From NCBI GenBank assembly GCA_002479215.1, contig DLME01000095.1, positions 1-10,139 of the forward strand: a stretch of 10,139 bases of DNA, read 5' to 3'. The translations under genes were made by a program, and so were the position numbers. The stretch is from Syntrophaceae bacterium UBA7544 (GTDB taxonomy: Bacteria > Desulfobacterota > Syntrophia > Syntrophales > Smithellaceae). Position 1 is the first letter of the stretch. Each line of letters starts with the position of its first letter. The notes under the pieces are model-generated. The model was not told where the DNA came from and ran no database searches. It was given only the letters and a program-made list of their open reading frames with translations. Shown here in pieces: positions 1 through 6,251 of this stretch.

Positions 1-1514
1 TCGGTGATGTCCCGTACAATTCCCCTAAACGCTATCCGTTTACCTGCTGAATCTTTTTGTAATGATACAGATGACTCAATGTGTCTTTTGGTCCCGTCTT
101 TTCTGATAATCTCAAAATCAAATACTTTACCAGGTTCACCAGTTTTATAAATATTCCTGTAAGCTTGAAAACATTTTTTCCCGCTCTCCTTATCTGTATA
201 CTGCTTGTAATTCATACCCATCAATTCCTCTTTGGGATACCCGTATATTCGGCACATTGAGTCGTTTAAAAAGGTAAAGGTGCCGGCAAGGTCTTGTTCG
301 CAATAGCCATTGTCAATGCTTTCAAGAAGGGTTCGGTATTTATCCTCGCTCTGGCGTAACGCTTCTTCCATTTTCTTGCGCGAGGTAATGTCGATGCCTA
401 CTCCTACGAAAAAGCCAGAACCTTCCACTTCATGGCTTACCGTCCTGCCATGCCATTCAATGAGATATGTCCTGCCAGATTTGCTTATGATCCGGTTTTC
501 GTTGACCGTCGCAATCCTTTTCTGAATGATCTTCTGGAATACATCGGAGAGCATTCCTCGGTCTTCTTCTGGCACAAACGTCGTCAGGTAGTCGGCTTCT
601 TTAATCTCTTCTGCTGCGTATTCAAGGGTGTCCAATAGCGCCTTGTTCATCATCAGGGTCTTCCCGTCAAAACCAATCGCCACGATCAATGCAGGGGAAG
701 TATCGAGAAGTAGCTGGCTGAAATTCTGTTCCTTGCGGAGCTTAGCTTCACTATTGGTCAATGCCTCCTCTGCCTGCTTGCGCTCGGTGATGTCACTTAA
801 GAAATTCAAGGTGGCTGGTTTACCTTTCCAAGTTATCAAGACAGCATTCCGCTCTACCCACAGGATGTTGCCGTCTTTACGGATAACCCGATAAGAATGT
901 CTGAAAGGAATTTCCTTGCCTTCAATTCGCTTAAGATATGCATGATAAACCTTTTCCCGATCATCCGGGTGAATGAAATCAACAAATGGCTTTGACGAGA
1001 GCTCCTCACTGGAGTAGCCCAGAAGGCTGATAGTCATCTGATTGAAAAATGCCGATTTTCCATCCTGAGCCACTATAATGGCCTCATTGGCATTTTCAAA
1101 TAAATTTCGATATTGCTCCTCGCTCTCCCGAAGTGCCAACTCTGCCGCATAATTTGCTGCCTTTGTCCGGGTACGGCGATAAAGCTCGGCTATAACGCTT
1201 ATAAGCACGCCATTGAACACAAAAATGGCTAGACCTATGGCATCGGGGAGGGACGAAATAGTAAAAGATCTCACAGGGGTGATAATCCAGTAATCCGCAA
1301 GAAGTGCAGCCGTTCCAGTTGCCAGAAGTCCGGCCCGAAAGCCAGCAAAAAGTGCTGCGATTATCACGGCTGGGTAGAAGAAAATGTATGTCGGCAAGTT
1401 GCCGCCAACGAGCTTCACTAATGCCTGGTGTAACAGAAGTGCCGCTATAGTGATGCAAATCGAGACGACATAACGCACAAGAGGAGAATTAATAAAGCCA
1501 TGTAGCATTTTCAT
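1..1514 (-). CDS. Membrane-bound multi-PAS sensor protein, probable histidine kinase (C-terminus outside window)
   Basis: Probable signal-transduction sensor at the inner membrane. The 504 visible residues start with about four hydrophobic segments (roughly residues 12-32, 43-60, 62-78 and 90-110). This part reads like the KdpD-type four-helix DUF4118 module (YPAVIIAALFAGFRAGLLAT; ADYW). Three PAS repeats follow at about 131-246, 262-382 and 389-504. PAS1 and PAS2 end in the usual PAC-type strings (DITERKQAEEAL; DITSRKKMEEAL) and PAS3 ends at RDIT on the window edge. Such N-termini usually lead into a HisKA/HATPase kinase, but a diguanylate cyclase is possible because the output domain is not in the window. 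The ATG at 1512-1514 is chosen because GGAGG lies 7 bases upstream; an in-frame ATG two codons later is also possible. An extended -10 element lies about 60 bases upstream. The signal sensed is unknown. Confidence 0.9.
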   Translation of the reverse strand, partial: MKMLHGFINSPLVRYVVSICITIAALLLHQALVKLVGGNLPTYIFFYPAVIIAALFAGFRAGLLATGTAALLADYWIITPVRSFTISSLPDAIGLAIFVFNGVLISVIAELYRRTRTKAANYAAELALRESEEQYRNLFENANEAIIVAQDGKSAFFNQMTISLLGYSSEELSSKPFVDFIHPDDREKVYHAYLKRIEGKEIPFRHSYRVIRKDGNILWVERNAVLITWKGKPATLNFLSDITERKQAEEALTNSEAKLRKEQNFSQLLLDTSPALIVAIGFDGKTLMMNKALLDTLEYAAEEIKEADYLTTFVPEEDRGMLSDVFQKIIQKRIATVNENRIISKSGRTYLIEWHGRTVSHEVEGSGFFVGVGIDITSRKKMEEALRQSEDKYRTLLESIDNGYCEQDLAGTFTFLNDSMCRIYGYPKEELMGMNYKQYTDKESGKKCFQAYRNIYKTGEPGKVFDFEIIRKDGTKRHIESSVSLQKDSAGKRIAFRGIVRDIT

Positions 1515-1572
1515 TCTTCATCCTCCCAAAGGGATACAAGATTTTGCACATAGCAGTAAAAAAATCCAAAAA

Positions 1573-1581
1573 AGTATATCA
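1573..1581 (-). promoter_or_regulatory. Extended -10 promoter element for the multi-PAS sensor gene
   Basis: On the minus strand the sequence reads TGATATACT, a TG-n-TATACT extended -10 element about 60 bases upstream of the start codon at 1514. The matching -35 region is poor, as is common for extended -10 promoters. The call rests on pattern only. Confidence 0.45.
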
Positions 1582-1762
1582 CAAAATGTCTTTAAAAGAT
1601 ATTTGGTAAACTTTAATTGAATCATGTCGTCCTATATTAATTATCCTGAGCAACGTTATAAATATAACATTTTTACATGGGACACATCTGTTAAAGCAGC
1701 CACAATCCAATAATTACCATTTGTAACCTTCAGAATTTTAAGCACTGGCGAAAATCACGCTA

Positions 1763-1791
1763 ACAGGAAAAAGTGCTTACTGACTACACCT
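1763..1791 (+). repeat. 29-bp dispersed repeat, copy A
   Basis: This copy matches the copy at 5438-5466 at 27 of 29 positions, including an uninterrupted 18-base core TGCTTACTGACTACACCT. Weaker similarity (GAAAA-CA) extends about 13 bases to the left of both copies. Both lie between genes. The family is not recognised. Confidence 0.7.
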
Positions 1792-1939
1792 ACTAACAAA
1801 CAATTTTGAAAAGGTTTGACGTTGTGAATTACAGTTTGAAATGTGCAACATAGAGTTAAGCTGCGCCCCCGCCTCAGCCCGCACTCACAGTTGGTAGGCG
1901 GCTGATGTTGAGACTCCAAAAGCAGAACTCAGGGCGTCA

Positions 1940-1960
1940 GCTTCAACTTTTTGTTGGAGC
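1940..1960. terminator. Stem-loop downstream of the methyltransferase gene, possible terminator
   Basis: An 8-bp stem (GCTTCAAC with GTTGGAGC, one T-G wobble on the plus strand) encloses a 5-base T loop and lies 27 bases beyond the methyltransferase stop codon. No T-run follows on the minus strand, so a rho-independent role is uncertain. It could instead be part of a structured boundary of the GC-rich patch. Confidence 0.3.
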
Positions 1961-1986
1961 GCCACCCTTGGGGCCTCCCGCTCCTG

Positions 1987-2562
1987 TCACCATATTCCTG
2001 GGATCAGTTTCTTCGTCTTCCCTTGATATGCTGCGTATTCCGCCCCGAGGCCTTCCGCCAAAGCTACTTCCTCAATCCGTATCCGGTAGACGAGCGAAAC
2101 CGTTGGCAGACAAACTGCAACGAACAGCGAAAGCCAATTCTTCGAGAGGAGGCCATATCCTAGAAAGAAAAGAATAATCCCAGCGTACGACGGATGCCTT
2201 ATGTACTTGTACGGACCCTTCTGAACTACCTTCTGTCCCTTCTCAAGTTCTATAGTCGTTCGAAAGTACTTTCCGAGAATGATGATCGACCAGTGCCGTA
2301 GAAATAGCCCAAAAAACATCACCAAAATCCCGAGCCAGAACACCATTGTAGCTCCGGAAACGTCGAACCGAAGTACAGGAACCAAGATTGCTATCGGGGC
2401 CGACGCCAACGCCACTACGGTTGCGATCGTGTTGAAGTTCCTTGTTCTTCGATCTATCTCCCTCTTTCCCTTTCCACGAGCACGGTCCCTTAGGATCAGG
2501 TACGCCTCCGCCACAAGCCATAAAACCATCGCGGCGACCTGGACAGTCAAATCAAGGTACAT
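1987..2562 (-). CDS. Isoprenylcysteine carboxyl methyltransferase-like (ICMT/PEMT-type) integral membrane methyltransferase
   Basis: A 191-residue membrane protein with hydrophobic segments at about 6-24, 46-64, 72-90 and 125-160. The C-terminal half carries the hallmark of the ICMT/phospholipid-methyltransferase fold: GPYKYIRHPSYAG (116-128), then RIRIEEVAL (160-168) and EYAAYQGKTKKLIP (175-188). In this family these residues bind S-adenosylmethionine at the membrane face. Bacteria mostly lack prenylated CAAX proteins, so the substrate of such homologues is usually unknown (lipid, isoprenoid or small-molecule methylation). AGAGGT lies 9 bases before the ATG and supports the start. The gene stands alone on its strand, about 390 bases from the acyltransferase. 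It is more GC-rich than all its neighbours, which hints at acquisition. The family call is firm; the function is not. Confidence 0.9.
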   Translation of the reverse strand: MYLDLTVQVAAMVLWLVAEAYLILRDRARGKGKREIDRRTRNFNTIATVVALASAPIAILVPVLRFDVSGATMVFWLGILVMFFGLFLRHWSIIILGKYFRTTIELEKGQKVVQKGPYKYIRHPSYAGIILFFLGYGLLSKNWLSLFVAVCLPTVSLVYRIRIEEVALAEGLGAEYAAYQGKTKKLIPGIW

Positions 2563-2946
2563 GACGCTTCTACCTCTTACTGGTCTGATGCTGTGTGCCG
2601 TTCACGAAAGCCCGCGCAGTCTATCATGAAATGAAGGCGATCCACCACAACGCGAAGCTTCGCATTTCGTGCAATCTCCGTGGCGCGCCAACAATTAATA
2701 TACGAACTTCGCTTTCTTCCTATAAATTTGGATGTTATAATAGCACTATTCATTTTTTTTAAAAGAGGGAATACACCGTCTCATTTATTACGGATTGAAG
2801 TCCAGCATTTTCGTCAGGATTGACGATTTGTAGATAACAGGAAGAAGTTGATTATCTGTTTCACCTACAACTGTTCAGTGGTGGGGAGATGTCAAAATTG
2901 ATGATTACTGCTTGAAAGAGAGTTATTAAAAAATTTAATTGTTCAA
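2563..2946. other. Intergenic region with palindromes and an orphan plus-strand promoter-like sequence
   Basis: No gene was found in these 384 bases. The GC-rich side holds two perfect palindromes, GCGAAGCTTCGC (2653-2664) and TGGCGCGCCA (2681-2690). The AT-rich side holds an extended -10 match on the plus strand (2733-2741) and a small hairpin TCGTCA-GGAT-TGACGA (2811-2826). A weak resemblance to the 29-bp repeat lies at about 2841-2871, with a good match only over its first dozen bases. Confidence 0.6.
2733..2741 (+). promoter_or_regulatory. Orphan extended -10 promoter-like sequence
   Basis: TGTTATAAT matches the extended -10 consensus TG-n-TATAAT exactly, but the -35 region is weak. No plus-strand gene lies downstream, so it could drive a small RNA running toward the acyltransferase gene in antisense, or it may be a chance match in AT-rich DNA. 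Confidence 0.25.
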
Positions 2947-2950
2947 TTAA
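2928..2950 (-). terminator. Possible AT-rich terminator of the transporter-acyltransferase operon
   Basis: Read on the minus strand, TTAATT-GAAC-AATTAA forms a 6-bp stem with a 4-base loop and is followed directly by ATTTTTT. The acyltransferase stop codon lies inside the left arm. The stem is all A-T, so it is weak. A wider pairing GTTATTAA with TTAATAAC around it may add stability. Confidence 0.4.
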
Positions 2951-3690
2951 TAACTTTCCTTTAATTTGGTAAGTACTCTATCCTGAGCAATTGTGGATAT
3001 TTCATCAATCGTTTTATCGTTATAGTCATCAATGGAAATCTGCTCATGAACAGTTACTTTAACATGGATTCTTTTCTGAGCACATATATTTATAAGATTA
3101 TCAATGAGTATCTTCTCGCTGGTCCACGCAATCTCCGAATCTTCCTTGTAGTGTATAGTTACGGGAAACAAAATAATGTCATGATCCATCTCTACTGTTT
3201 TGAACACGCCGGATTCAAATGGCAGATGATCAGCAATGCTGCCGGTAGTCCCCTGAGCAAATATCGTAATTATTCGTTCCTTCGATTTTCTAACTACTTC
3301 TCGCAATACCCGATAACGAGCGGTAACGGAATCCCGCTGTACAAAGATGATCCCAATTAACCAGGCAAGCTGTCCAATGATCGGGTAATCTCTAACCTCC
3401 ATTTTGCTTACATAAACAGTTCTATAGAGAGCGGCCATAAGAAAAATATCGAGGAAACATACATGGTTTGGAATTAGAATGATTCCTTTACCTTTCATGT
3501 CGGAGATATTAATTGTATCTGCTTGTTCAATAGTCACCCGTAATATTCTGAGACAGACCCAACCACAGCATTGCAATATCACTGGTCCAATAGTCTTGTG
3601 CCAGGGGTAAAGGATAATAAGGAAGATAAATAATATTGGTACTAATATGATAGTGAGGATTAAAAATAATGTCAGTTTAATAATATACAT
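2947..3690 (-). CDS. PlsC-family 1-acyl-glycerol-phosphate / lysophospholipid acyltransferase
   Basis: A membrane acyltransferase of 247 residues, the usual PlsC length. It has one or two N-terminal membrane helices (about 3-28, 32-50) and then the four family blocks. Block I is NHVCFLD (75-81), with the catalytic His76-x4-Asp81. Block II is GIIFVQRDS (113-121). Block III is FAQGTTGS (144-151). Block IV is LFPVTI (174-179). Block III normally reads FPEGT; here proline and the acceptor-binding glutamate are replaced by alanine and glutamine, so the acceptor may not be plain lysophosphatidic acid. The start follows the transporter stop codon by 8 bases, and its AGG Shine-Dalgarno overlaps that stop, so the two genes are co-transcribed and probably translationally coupled. 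Likely role: acylating a lysolipid in the inner membrane; the exact substrate is inferred. Confidence 0.88.
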   Translation of the reverse strand: MYIIKLTLFLILTIILVPILFIFLIILYPWHKTIGPVILQCCGWVCLRILRVTIEQADTINISDMKGKGIILIPNHVCFLDIFLMAALYRTVYVSKMEVRDYPIIGQLAWLIGIIFVQRDSVTARYRVLREVVRKSKERIITIFAQGTTGSIADHLPFESGVFKTVEMDHDIILFPVTIHYKEDSEIAWTSEKILIDNLINICAQKRIHVKVTVHEQISIDDYNDKTIDEISTIAQDRVLTKLKESY

Positions 3691-3698
3691 TTTATTAC

Positions 3699-5285
3699 CT
3701 ATGAATTAGCACTTATGGTAGCAGTACCTCTCATTGAAGGTTCCTCGCTCTCTGCAATCTGTGATCCCTTATCAACATTAACCCTTGTCAGAACTAATAT
3801 TCCCAGAATAAAAAAAATGGCAATCGACAAAATGCTGGAACGCGTACTATGGGTAATCTGGCCCACAATGCCGTAAAGAAGAGGACCTAAAAGCCCGGCA
3901 AACTTTTCACTCAAACCGTAGAATCCAAAAAACTCACCGGACTTGGATACCGGTGTCAACCTTGCGTAAATTGACCGGCTGAGCGCCTGCGTTCCTCCCT
4001 GTACCACACCAACAAGCCAACCGATCATGAAGAACTCAGCTTTGGTGTGAAGATAAAAGCCCCAGAAAGGAATAATGCTATAGATTATAAGTCCGATAAT
4101 TACTGCACGTTTATTATCGATATGCCGGGCAAGACCTGAGCATAAGCGTCTTCCGATAAATACGGAAAAAAGAAAGCCTAAAAGCTGATTTCCGGCCATA
4201 AGCTCAAAGGTTTCGATAATGCCCAGCTGCCCATTTATATTTGCGTACACACCCATGATGGGGAAGGTTATGCCTGTCCAGATGATCATTGACAAAATAG
4301 CAGAGCTGTAAGTTTTAGTTGAATTGGGCATATATCCATAGGCAATAGAATAGGGATAAGCAACAAACTGAGTCATCAGGAGTGTTCCGATGAGCACGGA
4401 AATGTCAAGACCGAGCACCGTGCCGTAAGCTGTTGCCAGCAAAATAATTGCGCCTACCCCTTCCATGTAAAACCAGAAAGCAATGAGCATTTTGAAGAGT
4501 TCGCTATAGTGCCGAATCGATTTTAGAGTCTGGCCTAAGCGGATAAATGACCCCAGTAATGTTGAATGCTTTATCACAAATGTAAGTGGGGTAGGAGGTG
4601 GTTCTGGCACATAAAGCAAGAGCGGCAGTGTGAATGCTATCCACCAGATGCCCGCGCTGAGAAAAGCAATCCGCACCGCCAGATTGCCACTCAATCCGAA
4701 TTTGTCGGCAAAAAGATAGAGAAGAGTGTTGAATAGCAGTAAAATGCCGCCACCAGCATATCCCATAGCATAACCAAGGCAGGAGACTTGGTTCAGATCG
4801 GCATGACTAGCAATGTGAGGAAGAAGGCTGCTATTCAGGCCTAATGCAATGTATATTGTAACTTGAGTTGCAAAATAAAATGCCAGTGCCAGTACCCAGT
4901 GCCCTGTAGTTAGCATGAACATCAGGGATGATATTGTTCCACCGATCATGGTCATAATCAGGAGAAGGCGTTTCCGGTATCCGGTAATATCAGCATATGC
5001 ACCAATAAACGGCGACAGAATCGCTGCTGTAAGTAGAGACATTGATATTGTCAGAGCGAAAATATTTGACGCAGTGTTACGAGCCAATACAGTTGCATTT
5101 TTACCAATAGTTGAAACAAGCAAAAAGGCCGGTGTTGCGATAGCTATAAAATATGGGGGGAAAAAACTGGTTGCCGTTGTGGTTATATAGCCGTGATTAG
5201 CCCAATCATAAAACGCCCAGGAAAATATTCTTTTCCGGTATCCGGAATTGACTGCAACATCTGCCGCTGTGTTTTGATCGTGCAT
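3699..5285 (-). CDS. Major facilitator transporter of the Atg22/UMF1 family
   Basis: A 528-residue polytopic protein with about twelve hydrophobic segments. It opens with the Atg22/UMF1 signature SWAFYDWANHGYITTTATSF (22-41) and the first MFS loop after helix 2 (AYADITGYRKRLLL). Long hydrophobic helices follow, including YARLTPVSKSGEFFGFYGLSEKFAG near the end, which is typical of this family. Fungal Atg22 exports amino acids from the vacuole, but substrates of bacterial members are largely unknown. Pairing with a PlsC acyltransferase suggests a lipid-related substrate, by analogy with the LplT-Aas lysophospholipid pair; this is inference. The ATG at 5283-5285 is the only good start before the first helix. 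It lacks a recognisable Shine-Dalgarno and lies inside a perfect inverted repeat, which may control translation or transcription. Confidence 0.9.
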   Translation of the reverse strand: MHDQNTAADVAVNSGYRKRIFSWAFYDWANHGYITTTATSFFPPYFIAIATPAFLLVSTIGKNATVLARNTASNIFALTISMSLLTAAILSPFIGAYADITGYRKRLLLIMTMIGGTISSLMFMLTTGHWVLALAFYFATQVTIYIALGLNSSLLPHIASHADLNQVSCLGYAMGYAGGGILLLFNTLLYLFADKFGLSGNLAVRIAFLSAGIWWIAFTLPLLLYVPEPPPTPLTFVIKHSTLLGSFIRLGQTLKSIRHYSELFKMLIAFWFYMEGVGAIILLATAYGTVLGLDISVLIGTLLMTQFVAYPYSIAYGYMPNSTKTYSSAILSMIIWTGITFPIMGVYANINGQLGIIETFELMAGNQLLGFLFSVFIGRRLCSGLARHIDNKRAVIIGLIIYSIIPFWGFYLHTKAEFFMIGWLVGVVQGGTQALSRSIYARLTPVSKSGEFFGFYGLSEKFAGLLGPLLYGIVGQITHSTRSSILSIAIFFILGILVLTRVNVDKGSQIAESEEPSMRGTATISANS

Positions 5286-5298
5286 AACGAGCGTTATG
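5283..5298. promoter_or_regulatory. Palindrome covering the transporter start codon
   Basis: CATAACG-AG-CGTTATG has perfect 7-bp arms with a 2-base centre, and the transporter start codon is its left end. A further CGTTAT half-site follows at 5303-5308. It could be an operator for a dimeric regulator. A 2-base loop is too tight for a perfect RNA hairpin, but a slightly open one could mask the start. Confidence 0.4.
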
Positions 5299-5314
5299 AT
5301 GACGTTATATGTTA

Positions 5315-5343
5315 TTTATCATTAGGAATTGACCCGCTTACAA
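5315..5343 (-). promoter_or_regulatory. Possible promoter of the transporter-acyltransferase operon
   Basis: On the minus strand TTGTAA (5338-5343) and GATAAA (5315-5320) are separated by 17 bases, each matching the sigma-70 hexamers at four positions. The -35 is one arm of the palindrome TTACAA-TAT-TTGTAA (5338-5352), so a repressor bound there would block the promoter. This is a pattern-based guess. Confidence 0.3.
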
Positions 5344-5352
5344 TATTTGTAA
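5338..5352. promoter_or_regulatory. Operator-like inverted repeat upstream of the transporter gene
   Basis: TTACAA-TAT-TTGTAA is a perfect 6-bp inverted repeat with a 3-base spacer, centred about 60 bases upstream of the start codon and overlapping the proposed -35. It resembles sites bound by dimeric helix-turn-helix regulators. The regulator is unknown. Confidence 0.35.
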
Positions 5353-5425
5353 CACATGTTGAGTTAGAGTTCAGCATTTATTTAATTATTTCCGATTGAA
5401 ATGTTGTATGTTTTGGAAAAATAAG

Positions 5426-5457
5426 AAAAACAACAGTACAGGAAGAACTGCTTACTG
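5426..5457 (-). terminator. Weak possible terminator of the PsiE-like gene
   Basis: On the minus strand CAGTA (5457-5453) can pair with TACTG (5438-5434) across a 14-base loop, followed by TTG and five T residues. The site lies about 40 bases after the PsiE stop codon, and most of the hairpin is made of the 29-bp repeat. If termination is leaky, the transporter operon could be read from the PsiE promoter. Confidence 0.3.
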
Positions 5458-5466
5458 ACTACACCT
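5438..5466 (+). repeat. 29-bp dispersed repeat, copy B
   Basis: Partner of the copy at 1763-1791, in the same orientation, with two mismatches in 29 bases and an identical 18-base core. It lies between the PsiE-like gene and the transporter gene and contributes one arm and the loop of the possible PsiE terminator. Confidence 0.7.
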
Positions 5467-5495
5467 TGTGTTATTATAGTTTAGCGAAGACGGTT

Positions 5496-5924
5496 TCATT
5501 GCCCCATTTCAGCATGGGGACTGTATTTCACGGCAAGGCTTCGGATGATTCCGAGGCACAAAAGAAGGAATCCAAAAGCGGTAATTGTTTCCCAGGACAT
5601 GTTCTGTTCGCCATAAAGCTTGACGATCAATTCACGGATGACAAAGATAATGGCCGGATCAATCATCGTGTTCAGGCGAAACCGGTGAATCTCAAAATAG
5701 ACGAGAAAACTCCTGAAGAGTTCAATGATGACGAGAAAAGTTAAAATATTGACAACAATGATGTTGAATGATTGACCGATTGACTTTGTAAACAAAAATT
5801 CCTTAATCTCCCAAATCGTATGAAACAGGCCGACAACCAGTACGGCAATGATAAACACTGTAAGTATGATGACGATAATCTTGATGGCCATGTTGAAGGC
5901 ATCATGCATGGTTGGAATTTTCAT
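5496..5924 (-). CDS. PsiE-family phosphate-starvation-inducible membrane protein
   Basis: A 142-residue inner-membrane protein with four hydrophobic stretches (about 12-34, 53-74, 86-104 and 113-130), matching the length of the PsiE family. The diagnostic block is IELFRSFLVYFEIHRFR (67-83) followed by LNTMIDPAIIFVIRELIVKLYG (84-105), whose RELI motif is highly conserved in the family. PsiE is named for induction under phosphate starvation in E. coli; its biochemical role is not established. The start at 5922-5924 is backed by an excellent GGAGGAGGG at 5928-5936. Upstream is a Pho-box-like element placed correctly over a -10 sequence, so PhoB control is likely here too. The transporter-acyltransferase operon follows about 210 bases downstream on the same strand. 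Confidence 0.9.
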   Translation of the reverse strand: MKIPTMHDAFNMAIKIIVIILTVFIIAVLVVGLFHTIWEIKEFLFTKSIGQSFNIIVVNILTFLVIIELFRSFLVYFEIHRFRLNTMIDPAIIFVIRELIVKLYGEQNMSWETITAFGFLLLCLGIIRSLAVKYSPHAEMGQ

Positions 5925-5951
5925 TTTCCCTCCTCCAAATAAATTTGAAGC

Positions 5952-5957
5952 AATATA
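5952..5957 (-). promoter_or_regulatory. -10 element of the PsiE-like gene
   Basis: TATATT on the minus strand lies 10 bases downstream of the Pho-box-like sequence and about 27 bases before the start codon. There is no good -35 hexamer; the Pho box covers that region, as in PhoB-activated promoters. Confidence 0.55.
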
Positions 5958-5967
5958 CAGTTAAAAT

Positions 5968-5985
5968 ATTACAATTTGATGACAG
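5968..5985 (-). promoter_or_regulatory. Pho box (PhoB binding site) upstream of the PsiE-like gene
   Basis: The minus strand reads CTGTCAT-CAAA-TTGTAAT. The Pho box consensus is two CTGTCAT direct repeats separated by a 4-base AT-rich spacer. The first repeat matches 7 of 7 positions, the second 5 of 7, and the spacer 3 of 4 as A/T. The 10-base gap to TATATT equals that of the classical E. coli pstS promoter as I recall it. The downstream gene belongs to a phosphate-starvation family, which makes a chance match less likely. Confidence 0.65.
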
Positions 5986-6251
5986 CTAGGTGAATATGTA
6001 ATAACATGAGAATAACTTTAGATTAACTTATTAATATTCAACGACTCATATTTTTGAATGATTTAGACCAGGATTTTCAAGAAAATATACGCTCTTTTAA
6101 AAATACCCTTTTTTTAAGAAAATTAGCCTGTACTGTTTTATAATTTTCCCTTTCTATCGGAGGTTTAAATATTTCAATCGGACAGTTGAAACTGCTCAAA
6201 AAATGATGCATTATGCTATAAAAAGCACGACCATTGAGAAGGTTTAAAGCA
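5986..6251. other. Divergent intergenic region between the PsiE-like and DUF6933 genes
   Basis: An AT-rich spacer between two divergently transcribed genes. Apart from the Pho-box promoter at its left end and a possible promoter for the rightward cluster near 6186-6214, I see only homopolymer-rich AT sequence. CGGAGG at 6160-6165 looks like a Shine-Dalgarno but has no start codon at a suitable distance. Confidence 0.5.
6186..6214 (+). promoter_or_regulatory. Possible promoter of the plus-strand small-gene cluster
   Basis: TTGAAA (6186-6191) and CATTAT (6209-6214) are separated by 17 bases, with matches of 4-5 per hexamer to sigma-70, 38 bases before the DUF6933 start codon. An alternative -10, TATGCT at 6213-6218, would need a longer spacer. 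Confidence 0.35.

Larger units (their letters stand above)
1515..1986. other. Long AT-rich intergenic region between sensor gene and methyltransferase gene
   Basis: I find no credible gene in these 472 bases. They hold the sensor promoter element, an inverted repeat GTTATA-AA-TATAAC at 1655-1668, one copy of a 29-bp repeat at 1763-1791, and a stem-loop at 1940-1960. From about 1860 onward the base composition shifts to clearly GC-rich and stays so through the methyltransferase gene. Confidence 0.7.

Noticed and set aside
310..894. Three plus-strand ORFs of 68-88 codons
   Set aside because: They are antisense to the multi-PAS gene, whose minus-strand frame stays open over the whole stretch and encodes recognisable PAS domains.
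1905..2177. Plus-strand ORF of 90 codons rich in Leu/Pro/Arg
   Set aside because: Mostly antisense to the ICMT-like gene in GC-rich DNA where chance ORFs are common; no ribosome-binding site or family resemblance.
1860..2700. Integron cassette with attC sites around the ICMT-like gene
   Set aside because: The edges have palindromes, but I could not find matching RYYYAAC and GTTRRRY core sites in the right arrangement.
5501..5519. CCCCAT/ATGGGG hairpin at the end of the PsiE-like gene as terminator
   Set aside because: It lies within the coding sequence and has no T-run after it on the minus strand.
6234..6251. TTG start adding six residues to the DUF6933 protein
   Set aside because: No suitably placed ribosome-binding site; the ATG at 6252 has AAGG nine bases upstream and gives the expected family N-terminus.
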